A DNA stretch of 64,000 nucleotides from Streptomyces sp. NBC_00249 (GTDB lineage Bacteria; Actinomycetota; Actinomycetes; Streptomycetales; Streptomycetaceae): the NCBI RefSeq assembly GCF_026342355.1, contig NZ_JAPEMV010000010.1, positions 62,001 to 126,000 of the forward strand, in the 5' to 3' direction. The position numbers and the translations under genes are program-made. The stretch's first letter is position 1. Every line of letters starts with the position of its first letter. The notes under the pieces are model-generated. The model ran no database searches and was not told the origin of the DNA. It saw only the letters and a list, made by a program, of their open reading frames with translations. Positions 41,473 through 53,398 of this stretch are shown here, in pieces.

Positions 41473-43872
41473 ATGTCGACTTCGCAGCTCTCACCGCACC
41501 GCACCGGCCGACCCACCGCGCCGGTCCCTCCACGGCGGTCCGCGCGGCGGTCCTCCCTCCTCGGTTCGGGCCTCGCGGCCCTGCTCACGGCGGTGGCCGT
41601 GTGCTCCGGGGACGCCGTCGCGCGGGTCTTCCCGTACGGTCCGCGCCACCGCAGCGTCAATGACCTCGGCAACCAGTTCGTGCCGTTCCACGCGCACCTG
41701 TGGGACCTGCTGCACGGGCGGGCCGAGGGCGGCCTCCTCTTCAACTGGCAGTCCGGGTACGGGACCAGCTTCCTGCCCGACCTGGGGACGTACCTGAGCA
41801 GCCCGTTCGCCGTGCTGGTGGCGCTGTTCCCGCGCGAGGACATCGACCTCGCGGTGTACGTGGTCACCGTGCTGAAGATGACGGCCGCGGCGGCGGCCAT
41901 GGCCTGGCTGCTGCGCACCCAGCGGCGGGGGCCGTGGTGGGCGGCGGGGCTGCTGGGGGCCTCGTACGCGCTGTGCGGCTGGTCGGTGATCGAGGCCTCC
42001 TACAACCCGATGTGGCTGGACGGGCTGATCGCCCTCCCGCTGCTGTGCCTGACGGGCGAGTGGGCGCTGCGCTCGCGCCGGCCGGTGGCGGCGGTGCTCG
42101 TGGTGGCGCTCTGCTGGACGGCGAACTTCTACACCGCGTACATGGCGACGCTGGGCGCGGCGCTGGTGCTGCTGGTGCGGGTGGTGCTCACCCAGGACGG
42201 GCTGCGGGAGCGGGCCGCGGCCGTGGGGCGGGGGGCGGCGGCGACGCTGCTGGGGATCGCGCTCGCGGCGCCGGTGCTGGTGCCGCTGTTCCTCAGCTCG
42301 AAGCAGGCCTACCCGGGCTGGTTCAAGCAGTTCGGGCCGGTGCCGTGGTCGGACCTGTTCGCGCGGCTGATGCCGGCGACGTACTCCTTCGGCTCCCCCG
42401 CCGTGTTCGTGGGCACCGGAACCCTGCTGCTGGTGGCGGCGCTGCCCTTCCACCGGGCGGTCCCGGCGCGGACCCGGCGGTGGTGGGCGGGGCTGGTGGC
42501 GGCGGTGCTGCTGTCCTTGCAGTGGGCGCCGACCCATCTGGCCTGGCACGTCTTCGCGACCCCGAACGGCAGCCCGTACCGGCAGACCTTCGTGCTGGCC
42601 GGGATCGTGGTGATGGCCGCCTGGACGGGGCTGGCGGCGGGCCCGCCCGGGCTGCGGGCCACGGCGGCCGGGGCCGGGGTGCTGGCGGCGGCCCTGCTGT
42701 GGGCGAGCGGCAGCGCGCTGGCCACCGCCTGGGGTTCCGCCCTGTTCTGCGGCGGGCTGGCGCTGGCGGCGGCGGCCTGGTGGGCGGTGCGCCGGCCACG
42801 GCTGGTGCTGCCCGCGGCGGCGCTGCTGGCGGCCGTACTGGTGGCGCAGGCCGCCGCGACGACGGCGTACGGCCACAAGGGCAAGCTGGCCGGGCTGGAC
42901 GACTACCCGTCCTGGAGCGGCAAGCACACCGTGCGCGCCGAGGCCCTCGCGGCGGCCGACGGCTGGCCGGCGTACCGCACCGACGCGGGCCGGCCCGCGC
43001 TGTCGGGCAACGACCCGATGCTGCTCGGCGGCGAGGGAGGCTCCTACTACAGCAGCCACACCCCGGACGTGTTCACCCGCACCATGGCGGCGCTCGGCGC
43101 GGGCTGGACCTCGCGCGGACGCAACGTCCAGAGCCTCGACAACCCGGTGACGGACGCCGTGTTCTCGGTCGGCGCCCGGCTGCGGGCCGAGAAGGTCGTA
43201 CGGGCCGAGGTCCCGCCGCTGGTCACCGTCCGCCCGGCGGGCCCCGCCGCCGCCTACGGGGACGACCCGTTCGCCAACCAGGAACTGCTGCTGGGCGCGA
43301 AGGTCTACGAGGCCCCGGTCGCGCCCGGGGTGTGCCGGGCCGGCACCGACGCCTTCCTGTGGGCCCCCGAGTACAACGCCACGGCCCGCCTCGCCGACGG
43401 CAAGCCCTCCCGCCTGAACGGCAACGCCCCGCGCAACCGGGCGGCGCTCCAGCCGCTGGGCCGCTCCAACGGGGCCGCCTCGGCGCTGGAGTTCGACCGG
43501 CCGGCCCCCGACCGGTGGGAGCTGTCCTGCCTGGACCGCTCCCGCCTCACCCTGGCGGTGGCGGCGCTGCGCGCCTCGGCCGCCACCTCGGTGGAGGTGA
43601 GCGGCGCGGGCCTGCGCGCCACCCTGCCCCCGGGCAGCACGGGCACGGCGCTCGTCGCGACCCCCGCCGTCGCGGGCTGGACCTGCGACGGCCGCCCCGC
43701 CTCGGCGCACCTGGGCCTGCTGGCGGTCCCGCTGGACGGCCGCACCACCACCGTGAACTGCACCTTCCGCCCGCCGGGCCTGGTCGCGGGCTCGGCCCTG
43801 GCGGGGGTGACGGTGCTGACCGTCCTGGCGCTGGCCGTACTCCGGCGGCGCCGGGCCGCCGTCCAGCACTAG
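41473..43872 (+). CDS. YfhO-family multi-pass membrane protein
   Basis: 799 aa from ATG 41473 (GAAGG nine bases upstream). About twelve hydrophobic helices fill residues 35-465, with DLGNQFVPFHAHLWDLLHGR and NWQSGYGTSFLPDLGTYLSSPF, which are the conserved YfhO segments, and YNPMWLDGLIALPLL. The last third is an extracytoplasmic beta-rich domain followed by one more helix (LVAGSALAGVTVLTVLALAVL) and RRRR. In Bacillus, YfhO helps glycosylate lipoteichoic acid; the family belongs to the GT-C glycosyltransferase-like group, so a lipid-linked sugar transfer role is inferred. Confidence 0.87.
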   Translation: MSTSQLSPHRTGRPTAPVPPRRSARRSSLLGSGLAALLTAVAVCSGDAVARVFPYGPRHRSVNDLGNQFVPFHAHLWDLLHGRAEGGLLFNWQSGYGTSFLPDLGTYLSSPFAVLVALFPREDIDLAVYVVTVLKMTAAAAAMAWLLRTQRRGPWWAAGLLGASYALCGWSVIEASYNPMWLDGLIALPLLCLTGEWALRSRRPVAAVLVVALCWTANFYTAYMATLGAALVLLVRVVLTQDGLRERAAAVGRGAAATLLGIALAAPVLVPLFLSSKQAYPGWFKQFGPVPWSDLFARLMPATYSFGSPAVFVGTGTLLLVAALPFHRAVPARTRRWWAGLVAAVLLSLQWAPTHLAWHVFATPNGSPYRQTFVLAGIVVMAAWTGLAAGPPGLRATAAGAGVLAAALLWASGSALATAWGSALFCGGLALAAAAWWAVRRPRLVLPAAALLAAVLVAQAAATTAYGHKGKLAGLDDYPSWSGKHTVRAEALAAADGWPAYRTDAGRPALSGNDPMLLGGEGGSYYSSHTPDVFTRTMAALGAGWTSRGRNVQSLDNPVTDAVFSVGARLRAEKVVRAEVPPLVTVRPAGPAAAYGDDPFANQELLLGAKVYEAPVAPGVCRAGTDAFLWAPEYNATARLADGKPSRLNGNAPRNRAALQPLGRSNGAASALEFDRPAPDRWELSCLDRSRLTLAVAALRASAATSVEVSGAGLRATLPPGSTGTALVATPAVAGWTCDGRPASAHLGLLAVPLDGRTTTVNCTFRPPGLVAGSALAGVTVLTVLALAVLRRRRAAVQH

Positions 43873-43931
43873 GGCCTGTCGTCAAACTCGCGTCGTCGCC
43901 CGGGGCAGACGGGAGTTTGACGAGGCCCTAG
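43869..43931. repeat. 63-bp palindromic element / bidirectional terminator
   Basis: CTAGGGCC (43869-43876) pairs with GGCCCTAG (43924-43931), and CGTCAAACTC (43880-43889) with GAGTTTGACG (43913-43922). The YfhO stop codon lies in its left end and the kinase stop is two bases past its right end. CCTGTCGTCAAACTC-type palindromes are common in Streptomyces as I recall. Confidence 0.75.
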
Positions 43932-43932
43932 C

Positions 43933-45453
43933 TCAGCGGACCTGGCCCAGCCATTGCAGGGTGCGGCGGATCTCCACCGGGAGGGGGTGGGAGGGGCCGT
44001 GGATGCGGTCCGCGTCGAACAGGAGCCGGACCAGGGTGTCGTGGGCGGCCGGGCGGTCGCCCAGCGAGAGCAGCAGGTGCGCCATGCGGCGGCGGACCTC
44101 CAGCGAGAGGCCCGGGTCCGGGTTGGCGTAGTGGTTCTCGAACAGCGGCAGCAGCGAGCGGTACTCCGCCAGCGCCGCCGCCGGTTCGCCGAGCTGTTCC
44201 AGGCACTGGGCGGCGTCGTAGCGGAAGCGCAGCGACTGCGGGTCCCCGGCCGGGAACTCCTCGGCGAGGCGGCGCAGTTCGGGCAGGGCGCGGCGGTACT
44301 GGCCGTCGTCCATCAGCGTGGCCGCGTACTGCTTGCGCAGGCTGCGCACCACCGGGGAGTGCTCGCCGTGCTCGGCGACGGCCGCCGGGAGGATCCCGCC
44401 GAGGATGTCCACGGCCTGGGTGAGGCGGCCCTGGTCCAGCAGTTTGCGGGCCTCGTCCACCGCGCCGGGGATGTCGGGGCGCGGCGGCGTCGCCGGCCGG
44501 GGCGGGATCACGGACGCGGCCCGGTCCGGCCAGGGGGCCTGGGGGCGCAGGAAGGGCCGGGTGGGGTCGAGGGGGCCGGCGGGGGCGGCGCTGCCGCGTG
44601 CCGGGAGCAGCGGCTGGAGGGCCTCGTAGACCTCCTGGGCGCTGCCGGGCCGGTCCTGGGGGTCCTTGGCGAGGAGGCGCAGCATCAGCGCCTCCAGTTC
44701 CTGCGGGACCTCGGGGCGCAGCGGGCGCACGGGCGCCGGGGGCTCGTAGAGGTGGCGGTGCAGGACGCCGAGGGCGGTGGAGCCGGCGAAGGGGACGTTG
44801 CCGCTGAGGAGTTCGTACAGCAGCACCCCGAGGGCGTACAGGTCGGTGTACGGGCCGACGGCGCCGCCCATGGCCTGTTCGGGCGCCATGTAGGCGGGGC
44901 TGCCGATCGGGGATCCGGTGCTGGTGAGGCGGGTGGTGTCGGTGTCCATCACGGAGGCGACGCCGAGGTCCAGCACCAGGACGGTGCCGTCGGGGCGGAC
45001 CATCACGTTGCGGGGCTTGAGGTCGCGGTGCACGATCGGCACCGCGTGCACGGCCGACAGCACCGCGCACAGCTGCGCCACCACCGCGACCGCCCACGGC
45101 CAGGGGTAGGGGTCGTGTTCGGCGAGGTGGTCGGCGAGGTCGGAGCCCTCGACGTAGCCCATGACGAGGAAGAGTTCGTCGCCGTCGCTGCCCGCGTCGT
45201 GGACGGTGACCAGGCCGGGGTGGTCGACCTGGGCCGTGACCCGGCATTCGCGCACGAAGCGGCGGCGCAGCTCCTCGGCGACGCTGCCGGGGCCCGCGAC
45301 CTTGTCGGGGCGCAGCAGTTTGACGGCGACGCGGCGGTCCAGGCGGCGGTCGTAGGCGGTCCAGACCTGGCCCATGCCGCCCTGGCCGAGGATGGTGGCG
45401 AGCTGGTAGCGCTCACCGATGAGGCGTTCCGCTCCGGTCACGGGGCCGGTCAC
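43933..45453 (-). CDS. Serine/threonine protein kinase with TPR-like C-terminus
   Basis: 506 aa from GTG 45453, which overlaps the upstream stop (GTGA). The N-terminal kinase (about 12-275) has the glycine loop ILGQGGMGQVW, the lysine in VAVKLLRPDK, catalytic HRDLKPRNVMV and, unusually, DLG (LDLGVASVMD) in place of DFG; APE is present (YMAPEQA). Residues 335-500 are helical repeats (LDQGRLTQAVDILG, DDGQYRRALPELRRL, LGEPAAALAEY, LGDRPAAHDTL) resembling TPRs. No transmembrane helix is visible, so the kinase is soluble. The membrane protein translated just before it may recruit it. Confidence 0.92.
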   Translation of the reverse strand: MTGPVTGAERLIGERYQLATILGQGGMGQVWTAYDRRLDRRVAVKLLRPDKVAGPGSVAEELRRRFVRECRVTAQVDHPGLVTVHDAGSDGDELFLVMGYVEGSDLADHLAEHDPYPWPWAVAVVAQLCAVLSAVHAVPIVHRDLKPRNVMVRPDGTVLVLDLGVASVMDTDTTRLTSTGSPIGSPAYMAPEQAMGGAVGPYTDLYALGVLLYELLSGNVPFAGSTALGVLHRHLYEPPAPVRPLRPEVPQELEALMLRLLAKDPQDRPGSAQEVYEALQPLLPARGSAAPAGPLDPTRPFLRPQAPWPDRAASVIPPRPATPPRPDIPGAVDEARKLLDQGRLTQAVDILGGILPAAVAEHGEHSPVVRSLRKQYAATLMDDGQYRRALPELRRLAEEFPAGDPQSLRFRYDAAQCLEQLGEPAAALAEYRSLLPLFENHYANPDPGLSLEVRRRMAHLLLSLGDRPAAHDTLVRLLFDADRIHGPSHPLPVEIRRTLQWLGQVR

Positions 45454-46166
45454 TGCTCCGGGCCCTGGACGGCGGTGCTGTTCGGGTCCTGGTACGGGCC
45501 GCCGGGCTGCGGGGGCCGGGCCGGGGTCTGCTTGCGCAGCAGCTCGCTGAGCTCGTCGAGTTCGGCGCGGACCTGCCCGAGGCGCGGGGGCGGGGTGGGC
45601 TGCGGCGGGACCGGCGCGGCCGGCTGGGCGGCCGGGGCGGCGGGGGGCTGCTGCACGGGCGGGTAGCCGTAGGAGGGTGAGGTCTGCTGGAGCGACGGGT
45701 GCTGCTGCTGGTGGGGCGGCTGGTGCTGCTGGTGGGGCGGCTGGTGCTGTCCGTACGGGGTCTGCGGCGCCGGGTACCAGGGCGCGGGCTGCGCGGCCGG
45801 GGCCAGGGACCGGGCCGCCGCCTCGTGGTGGCGGATGTCGGAGACGAGGTAGTACACGCAGATCGCGAAACCGGTGAAGAGCGAGCCACCGGCACCGACG
45901 TTGCCCTGCCAGCCGTTGGTCTCGGCGGAGGGGTCCATCTCGATGAAGACGATCCAGAGGACGGCCAGCGGCCCGCTGAGCACGAGCAGGGCCCAGTCCC
46001 GCCCCTTGCGGGTGAGCAGCGCGAGCCGCAGCAGCGAACCCCAGGCCAGGAACCCGCAGCTCAGCACGGGCAGGGCCGTGAACAGCACGCGCAGCGTCAT
46101 CGCGGCCCCGGACAGGGGCCGACGCCCGTAGGGGCCTTGCTGCGGCGGGAGGCCGGGGCCGTGCAT
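45450..46166 (-). CDS. Membrane protein with His/Gln/Pro-rich cytoplasmic tail
   Basis: 238 aa from ATG 46166 with AGGAG six bases upstream. Four hydrophobic segments (RVLFTALPVLSCGFLAWGSL, WALLVLSGPLAVLWIVFI, SLFTGFAICVYYLV) occupy residues 25-125. The tail holds HQPPHQQ repeats (about 150-170) and ends in a helix (RAELDELSELLRKQ). No family is recognised. Its stop overlaps the kinase start, so the two products are made together; a membrane adaptor or substrate of the kinase is inferred. Confidence 0.78.
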   Translation of the reverse strand: MHGPGLPPQQGPYGRRPLSGAAMTLRVLFTALPVLSCGFLAWGSLLRLALLTRKGRDWALLVLSGPLAVLWIVFIEMDPSAETNGWQGNVGAGGSLFTGFAICVYYLVSDIRHHEAAARSLAPAAQPAPWYPAPQTPYGQHQPPHQQHQPPHQQQHPSLQQTSPSYGYPPVQQPPAAPAAQPAAPVPPQPTPPPRLGQVRAELDELSELLRKQTPARPPQPGGPYQDPNSTAVQGPEQ

Positions 46167-46276
46167 CGCTTGCTCCTGACGGGGCGTACGGAAAGGGTCG
46201 AGGGTCTGAGCGTATACAGGGTTTCCGGCCGTCCGTGAGGGGATGCGCCCAACCGTTGTGAGGTCGCAGTACGGGC

Positions 46277-48397
46277 TCAGCCCGGGGTGACCGATCCGTC
46301 CGACAGGCCGTCGTACAGGCCCTGTACGAGCTGCTCCCCCAGCCGTCCCGCCAGCCTCAGCGCGTCCTCGAACTCGGCGAGCTCGCGGAAGCGCGCCCCG
46401 TAGCGGTGCTGCTCGGCCAGCGGCAGCCGGGGCAGCCGCAGCCGGCGTACGTCGAGGCGGGTGGCGGTGGAGGCGTGGCTGCTGGCGCGGCGGGTGCCCG
46501 CGGTGCCGCGCAGGAATCCGGCCAGGAACCAGGGGTCGAGGGCGGCCGGGTCGGGGCGCAGCAGCTGGAGGTTGCGGCCGAGGACCGCGCCCGCGCCGCC
46601 CGCCGGGTCGGCGGCGATGACGCGGGCGGTGCCGGCGGCGCCGACGACGGGGACGACGACGTCGCCGGGCCGCACCAGGAAGGGTTCCTCGGCGCCGGGC
46701 CCGGTGGCGGGGGCGAGGGTGCCGGAGGGGGCGGTGCCCATGTGGACGTCGTGCTCGGTGAGGACGGGCAGCTCGCCGGAGCCGGAGCCGATGCCGGAGC
46801 CGATGCCGAGTCCGCTCGCGCCGCCGGCGCCTGCCCGCAGCAGGAGGGCTCCGGCGCGGGCGAGTTCGCCGATGGTGGTCTGCGGGAGCCGGGACTCGGA
46901 TCCGGCGGCGGGGGCGGCGGGCTGCGGGGTGAGGCGGGCCGCGCGGGCCAGGGTGTCGTCGAGCCGCTCGCGTACGGCGGCCAGTTCGGCGAGGCCGCCG
47001 CCGGCGGCGGGGGGCGGCAGGTGGCGGGCGGGGGTGAGGTCCACGTCGTCGTCCAGCAGCTCGACGACGGGTACGACCCGGCTGACCCCGGGGACCTCCC
47101 GCACCGCGCCGGTGGCCTCGTACGCGGTCCACGCGGACAGCACCGCTTCGTGCACGGCGGGCCACCCGGCCCGGGCCTGCCCCTCGGGGACCAGCCCGGC
47201 GGTGTCCACCAGCAGCAGCCCGGCGGGGGCCTGGCCGCCCGGGGCGGGCCGGCGCAGCACCCACAGCTGGAGCGGGATGCCGTACGGGGGCGCGGCCCCG
47301 GCCGGGAGCGAGACGACGGCCCGCAAGGCGCCCCGGCGCAGCAGGTCGGCGCGGATGCGGCGGCCGGAGCGGCGGGCGGCGGCGGCGGGCGGCATGAGCA
47401 GCACGGCGGTGCCGCCGTCGCGCAGGTGGGCCAGGGCGTGCTGGATCCAGGCGAGTTCGGATTCGGTGCGGGCGGGGAGGCCGTACTCCCAGCGGGGGTC
47501 GTAGGCCAGTTCCTCGTGGCCCCAGTTGCGTTCGTTGAACGGGGGGTGGCAGAGCACGGCGTCGACGGCGGTCCCGGCGAAGGTGTCGGCGCGCAGGCTG
47601 TCGGCGGCGGCCGCGCGGACCTGGGCGGTGCCGTGCAGGGCCAGGCGCAGCGCGGCGAGCGCGGCCAGTTCGGGCGAGACCTCCTCGGCGTGCAGGACGG
47701 TGACCCCGCGCAGGGCGCGCAGCAGGCTGCCGGTGCCGCAGGCGGGGTCGAGTGCGGTGCGGACGCCGGGTCCGGCGAGGGCGGCCATCAGGGCGGCGCA
47801 GCCGTCGGGGGTGAGGGTGTACTGGCGGGGGTTGGCGTCGAGGTGGCGGCCGAGGAGGAACTCGAAGGCCTTGCGGGCGCCGTGCCCGGCGGCGAGTTCG
47901 GCGACGGCGAGTTCGGCGACGGCGCGCAGCAGCGGTACGGAGGCGGGGCCGACGGGGTGGCCGTAGCCGGCGGCGAGGGGGTGGCCGGGGCCGAGCCGGG
48001 CGGTGAGCACCTCGTCGAGTACGGGGGGCAGCGCGGCGGCCATCCGTTCGTCGGGGGCGCCGGTCAGCTCGAGCCAGAGCGCGGGCCGGTCGCGTACGAC
48101 GAGCAGCGCGGCGCCCGCTTCGACGAGTGCGGTGACGGCTCCGCCGGGGTGGGCGGCGATCTGCTGCCAGACGCGTTCGCGCAGCGGTACCTCGGCGAGC
48201 TTGCCCTGGGCGCGGAGCCAGTCCTCGACCTCGGGCAGGGCGAAGGAGGGGCTGGTCTCGGTGCCGCCGACGGGTCTGGGGAAGTCGGGGTGGCGGCGGC
48301 GCCAGTTGCTCACGGCCGCGCGGCCGACCCCGGCCAGGCGGGCGATCTCGGCGGCCGTGACCTCTGCGGCGTTCGCCGCCGCGTTCTCCTCCTGCAT
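46277..48397 (-). CDS. N6-adenine DNA methylase with N-terminal HTH and C-terminal specificity-like domain
   Basis: 706 aa from ATG 48397 (a GTG seven codons earlier is possible). Residues about 12-65 are a DNA-binding winged-HTH-like domain (TAAEIARLAGVGRAAVSNWRRR). The methylase core (about 170-430) has SAM motif I ALDPACGTGSLLRAL, and motif IV reads LCHPPFNERNWG, i.e. HPPF where NPPF/Y is usual. The C-terminal part (about 505-700) resembles a type I specificity subunit half (TIGELARAGALLLRAG, FLVRPGDVVVPVV, LRLPRLPLAEQHRYGARFRELAEFE). No restriction gene is adjacent. It could be an epigenetic methylase or an inactive DNA-binding relative. Confidence 0.85.
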   Translation of the reverse strand: MQEENAAANAAEVTAAEIARLAGVGRAAVSNWRRRHPDFPRPVGGTETSPSFALPEVEDWLRAQGKLAEVPLRERVWQQIAAHPGGAVTALVEAGAALLVVRDRPALWLELTGAPDERMAAALPPVLDEVLTARLGPGHPLAAGYGHPVGPASVPLLRAVAELAVAELAAGHGARKAFEFLLGRHLDANPRQYTLTPDGCAALMAALAGPGVRTALDPACGTGSLLRALRGVTVLHAEEVSPELAALAALRLALHGTAQVRAAAADSLRADTFAGTAVDAVLCHPPFNERNWGHEELAYDPRWEYGLPARTESELAWIQHALAHLRDGGTAVLLMPPAAAARRSGRRIRADLLRRGALRAVVSLPAGAAPPYGIPLQLWVLRRPAPGGQAPAGLLLVDTAGLVPEGQARAGWPAVHEAVLSAWTAYEATGAVREVPGVSRVVPVVELLDDDVDLTPARHLPPPAAGGGLAELAAVRERLDDTLARAARLTPQPAAPAAGSESRLPQTTIGELARAGALLLRAGAGGASGLGIGSGIGSGSGELPVLTEHDVHMGTAPSGTLAPATGPGAEEPFLVRPGDVVVPVVGAAGTARVIAADPAGGAGAVLGRNLQLLRPDPAALDPWFLAGFLRGTAGTRRASSHASTATRLDVRRLRLPRLPLAEQHRYGARFRELAEFEDALRLAGRLGEQLVQGLYDGLSDGSVTPG

Positions 48398-48415
48398 GAC
48401 GGGAGCATACCCGTA

Positions 48416-48497
48416 CACAGCTGTGAGACCGCTTCACAGCGTGAATCTGAAATTTCCTGTGAATCGTGTTGACTCGGTTCACACCCTCTGTTGTGAT
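48416..48497. promoter_or_regulatory. Palindrome-rich divergent promoter
   Basis: Between the methylase and the lipoprotein are CACAGCTGTG (48416-48425), TTCACAGCGTGAA (48433-48445), TGTGAA (48458-48463) and TTCACA (48478-48483), all variants of one TGTGA-type half site. TTGACT (48469-48474) and TGTGAT (48492-48497), 17 apart, form a plus-strand promoter overlapped by the last site. Confidence 0.6.
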
Positions 48498-48584
48498 GAT
48501 CCCGTCACCCGGCGGAGCGAACCGGTCACGCAGGACTGGACCGGCAACCCACCGACACCACCCGGCAGGAACAGGAGCATCCCC

Positions 48585-49337
48585 ATGTCCCAGTCCCACA
48601 CCCCGCGCAAGAGCTGGATCGCCCGCCACAAGGTGCTCACGGGTTGCGGAGCGGTCCTCGCCCTCGTCGTGGTGGGCGCCTGCGGTGGCGGCGGCACGGA
48701 CACGGCGAAGGACGGGAAGGACGCCGGGGCCCAGAAGCCGGCGGCCGCCGGCACCCCCGGGGCGGGCAAGCCGGCGGACCCGGCCCAGAGCGGCACGCCG
48801 CAGTCGGGCGCGAAGCCGTCCGAGGAGAAGAAGAAGGCCGCGATCAAGGGCAGCGGCACCTTCCAGGTCGGCTCGGACGTCAAGCCCGGCACCTACCGCA
48901 CCACCGGCAACAAGGGCCTGGGCTGCTACTGGGAACGCGCCAAGGACTCCACGGGCGAACTCGACTCGATCATCGCCAACGACAACGTGTCGGGCACGAG
49001 CTACGTGACCATCGGCGAGGCCGACAAGATCTTCAAGTCCACCGGCTGCAAGGACTGGGAGACCGTCGACCCGAAGGCCACCGGCACCCCGAAGACGGAG
49101 ATCCCCGCCGACGGCGGCATGGCCAAGGTGGGCCTCGACATAGCCCCCGGCACCTACAAGTCCACCGGCCCCGCCGAGGGTTCGGCCGGCTGCTACTGGG
49201 AACGCTCGAAGTCCGCCGACCACCAGACCGACTCGATCATCGCCAACGAGAACCCGGAAGGCCCGGCGGTAGTGACCATCGCCGCCGGCGACGGCTACTT
49301 CAAGACGACGGGCTGCGCCCCCTGGAAGAAGTCCTGA
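48585..49337 (+). CDS. Lipoprotein with two repeated domains, function unknown
   Basis: 250 aa from ATG 48585 (AGGAG seven bases upstream). A signal region (HKVLTGCGAVLALVVVGAC) ends in a plausible lipobox (VGAC). After an Ala/Pro/Gly/Lys-rich linker, a domain of about 65 residues occurs twice: GTFQVGSDVKPGTYRTTG...CYWERAKDS...DSIIANDN...FKSTGCKDW and MAKVGLDIAPGTYKSTG...CYWERSKSA...DSIIANEN...FKTTGCAPW. Each copy has two cysteines, likely a disulfide. The V(G)xDIxPGTY-CYWER pattern is frequent in actinobacterial exported proteins, but I know no function. It is divergent from the methylase. Confidence 0.82.
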   Translation: MSQSHTPRKSWIARHKVLTGCGAVLALVVVGACGGGGTDTAKDGKDAGAQKPAAAGTPGAGKPADPAQSGTPQSGAKPSEEKKKAAIKGSGTFQVGSDVKPGTYRTTGNKGLGCYWERAKDSTGELDSIIANDNVSGTSYVTIGEADKIFKSTGCKDWETVDPKATGTPKTEIPADGGMAKVGLDIAPGTYKSTGPAEGSAGCYWERSKSADHQTDSIIANENPEGPAVVTIAAGDGYFKTTGCAPWKKS

Positions 49338-49436
49338 CCTTCCCTCCGGCCGGGCCCGCCGGGCCCGCCGGGCTCGGCGCGCACGGGGGCGGGAACCGGC
49401 GTACCGTCGCAAACGGGACACGGAAGGAGCTCCCGT

Positions 49437-49610
49437 ATGGGGATTTTCGACAAGTTCAGGGACCAGGCCAAGGCCAAGGGCAAGGGCATCTCGGACAACC
49501 TCGAACAAGAGGCGAACGAAAAGACCGGCAACAAGTACGCCGATCAGATCGACAAGGCCCAGCAGCAGGCCGAGGAGCGGCTCGGTATCGACGACGATCC
49601 CAACAAGTAG
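49437..49610 (+). CDS. Small MT0933-type (antitoxin-like) protein
   Basis: 57 aa from ATG 49437 with AGGAG seven bases upstream. The sequence MGIFDKFRDQAKAKGKGI...NEKTGNKYADQIDKAQQQAEERLG is the pattern of the MT0933/Rv0909 family, annotated as antitoxins in mycobacteria. It is charged and helical. No toxin gene is adjacent: upstream is the lipoprotein, downstream a terminator and mfd. The antitoxin role is therefore doubtful here; a stress-related CsbD-like role is an alternative. Confidence 0.82.
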   Translation: MGIFDKFRDQAKAKGKGISDNLEQEANEKTGNKYADQIDKAQQQAEERLGIDDDPNK

Positions 49611-49623
49611 GCCCGCACACACA

Positions 49624-49663
49624 CGCGGGGAGGGCGTCGGCCACGGCCGGCGCCCTCCCCGCG
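49624..49663. terminator. Bidirectional terminator
   Basis: CGCGGGGAGGGCG (49624-49636) pairs perfectly with CGCCCTCCCCGCG (49651-49663), between the small protein and the convergent mfd gene. Confidence 0.88.
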
Positions 49664-49683
49664 CGCGTACATACGGACCGCGG

Positions 49684-53223
<3,540 letters not shown>

Positions 53224-53398
53224 GAAGGAGGCTTTCCGTCCGGTGGTGGGCGTGGAGGGGCAACGCGAAGGACCCGACACGTGAACGGGCCGGGGTGATT
53301 CCCACCCTACGCCCGCCCGTCGCCCCCCACGATGTGTCTCCGCCACGCGGTCGGGGGGCGGCATCCGGGCTCCGGAGCCGGGATGCCAATCTGTCCGT

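Noticed and set aside
46277..48397. Complete restriction-modification, BREX or DISARM system around the methylase
   Set aside because: Neighbours are a kinase, a membrane protein, a lipoprotein and mfd; no nuclease, helicase or PglZ-like gene is present.
45450..49622. 1390-aa open frame on the minus strand
   Set aside because: Only the last 238 codons are real (membrane protein); the rest is out of frame with the methylase and antisense to the lipoprotein.
49437..49663. Toxin-antitoxin pair
   Set aside because: The small MT0933-type gene has no adjacent toxin-like ORF on either strand.
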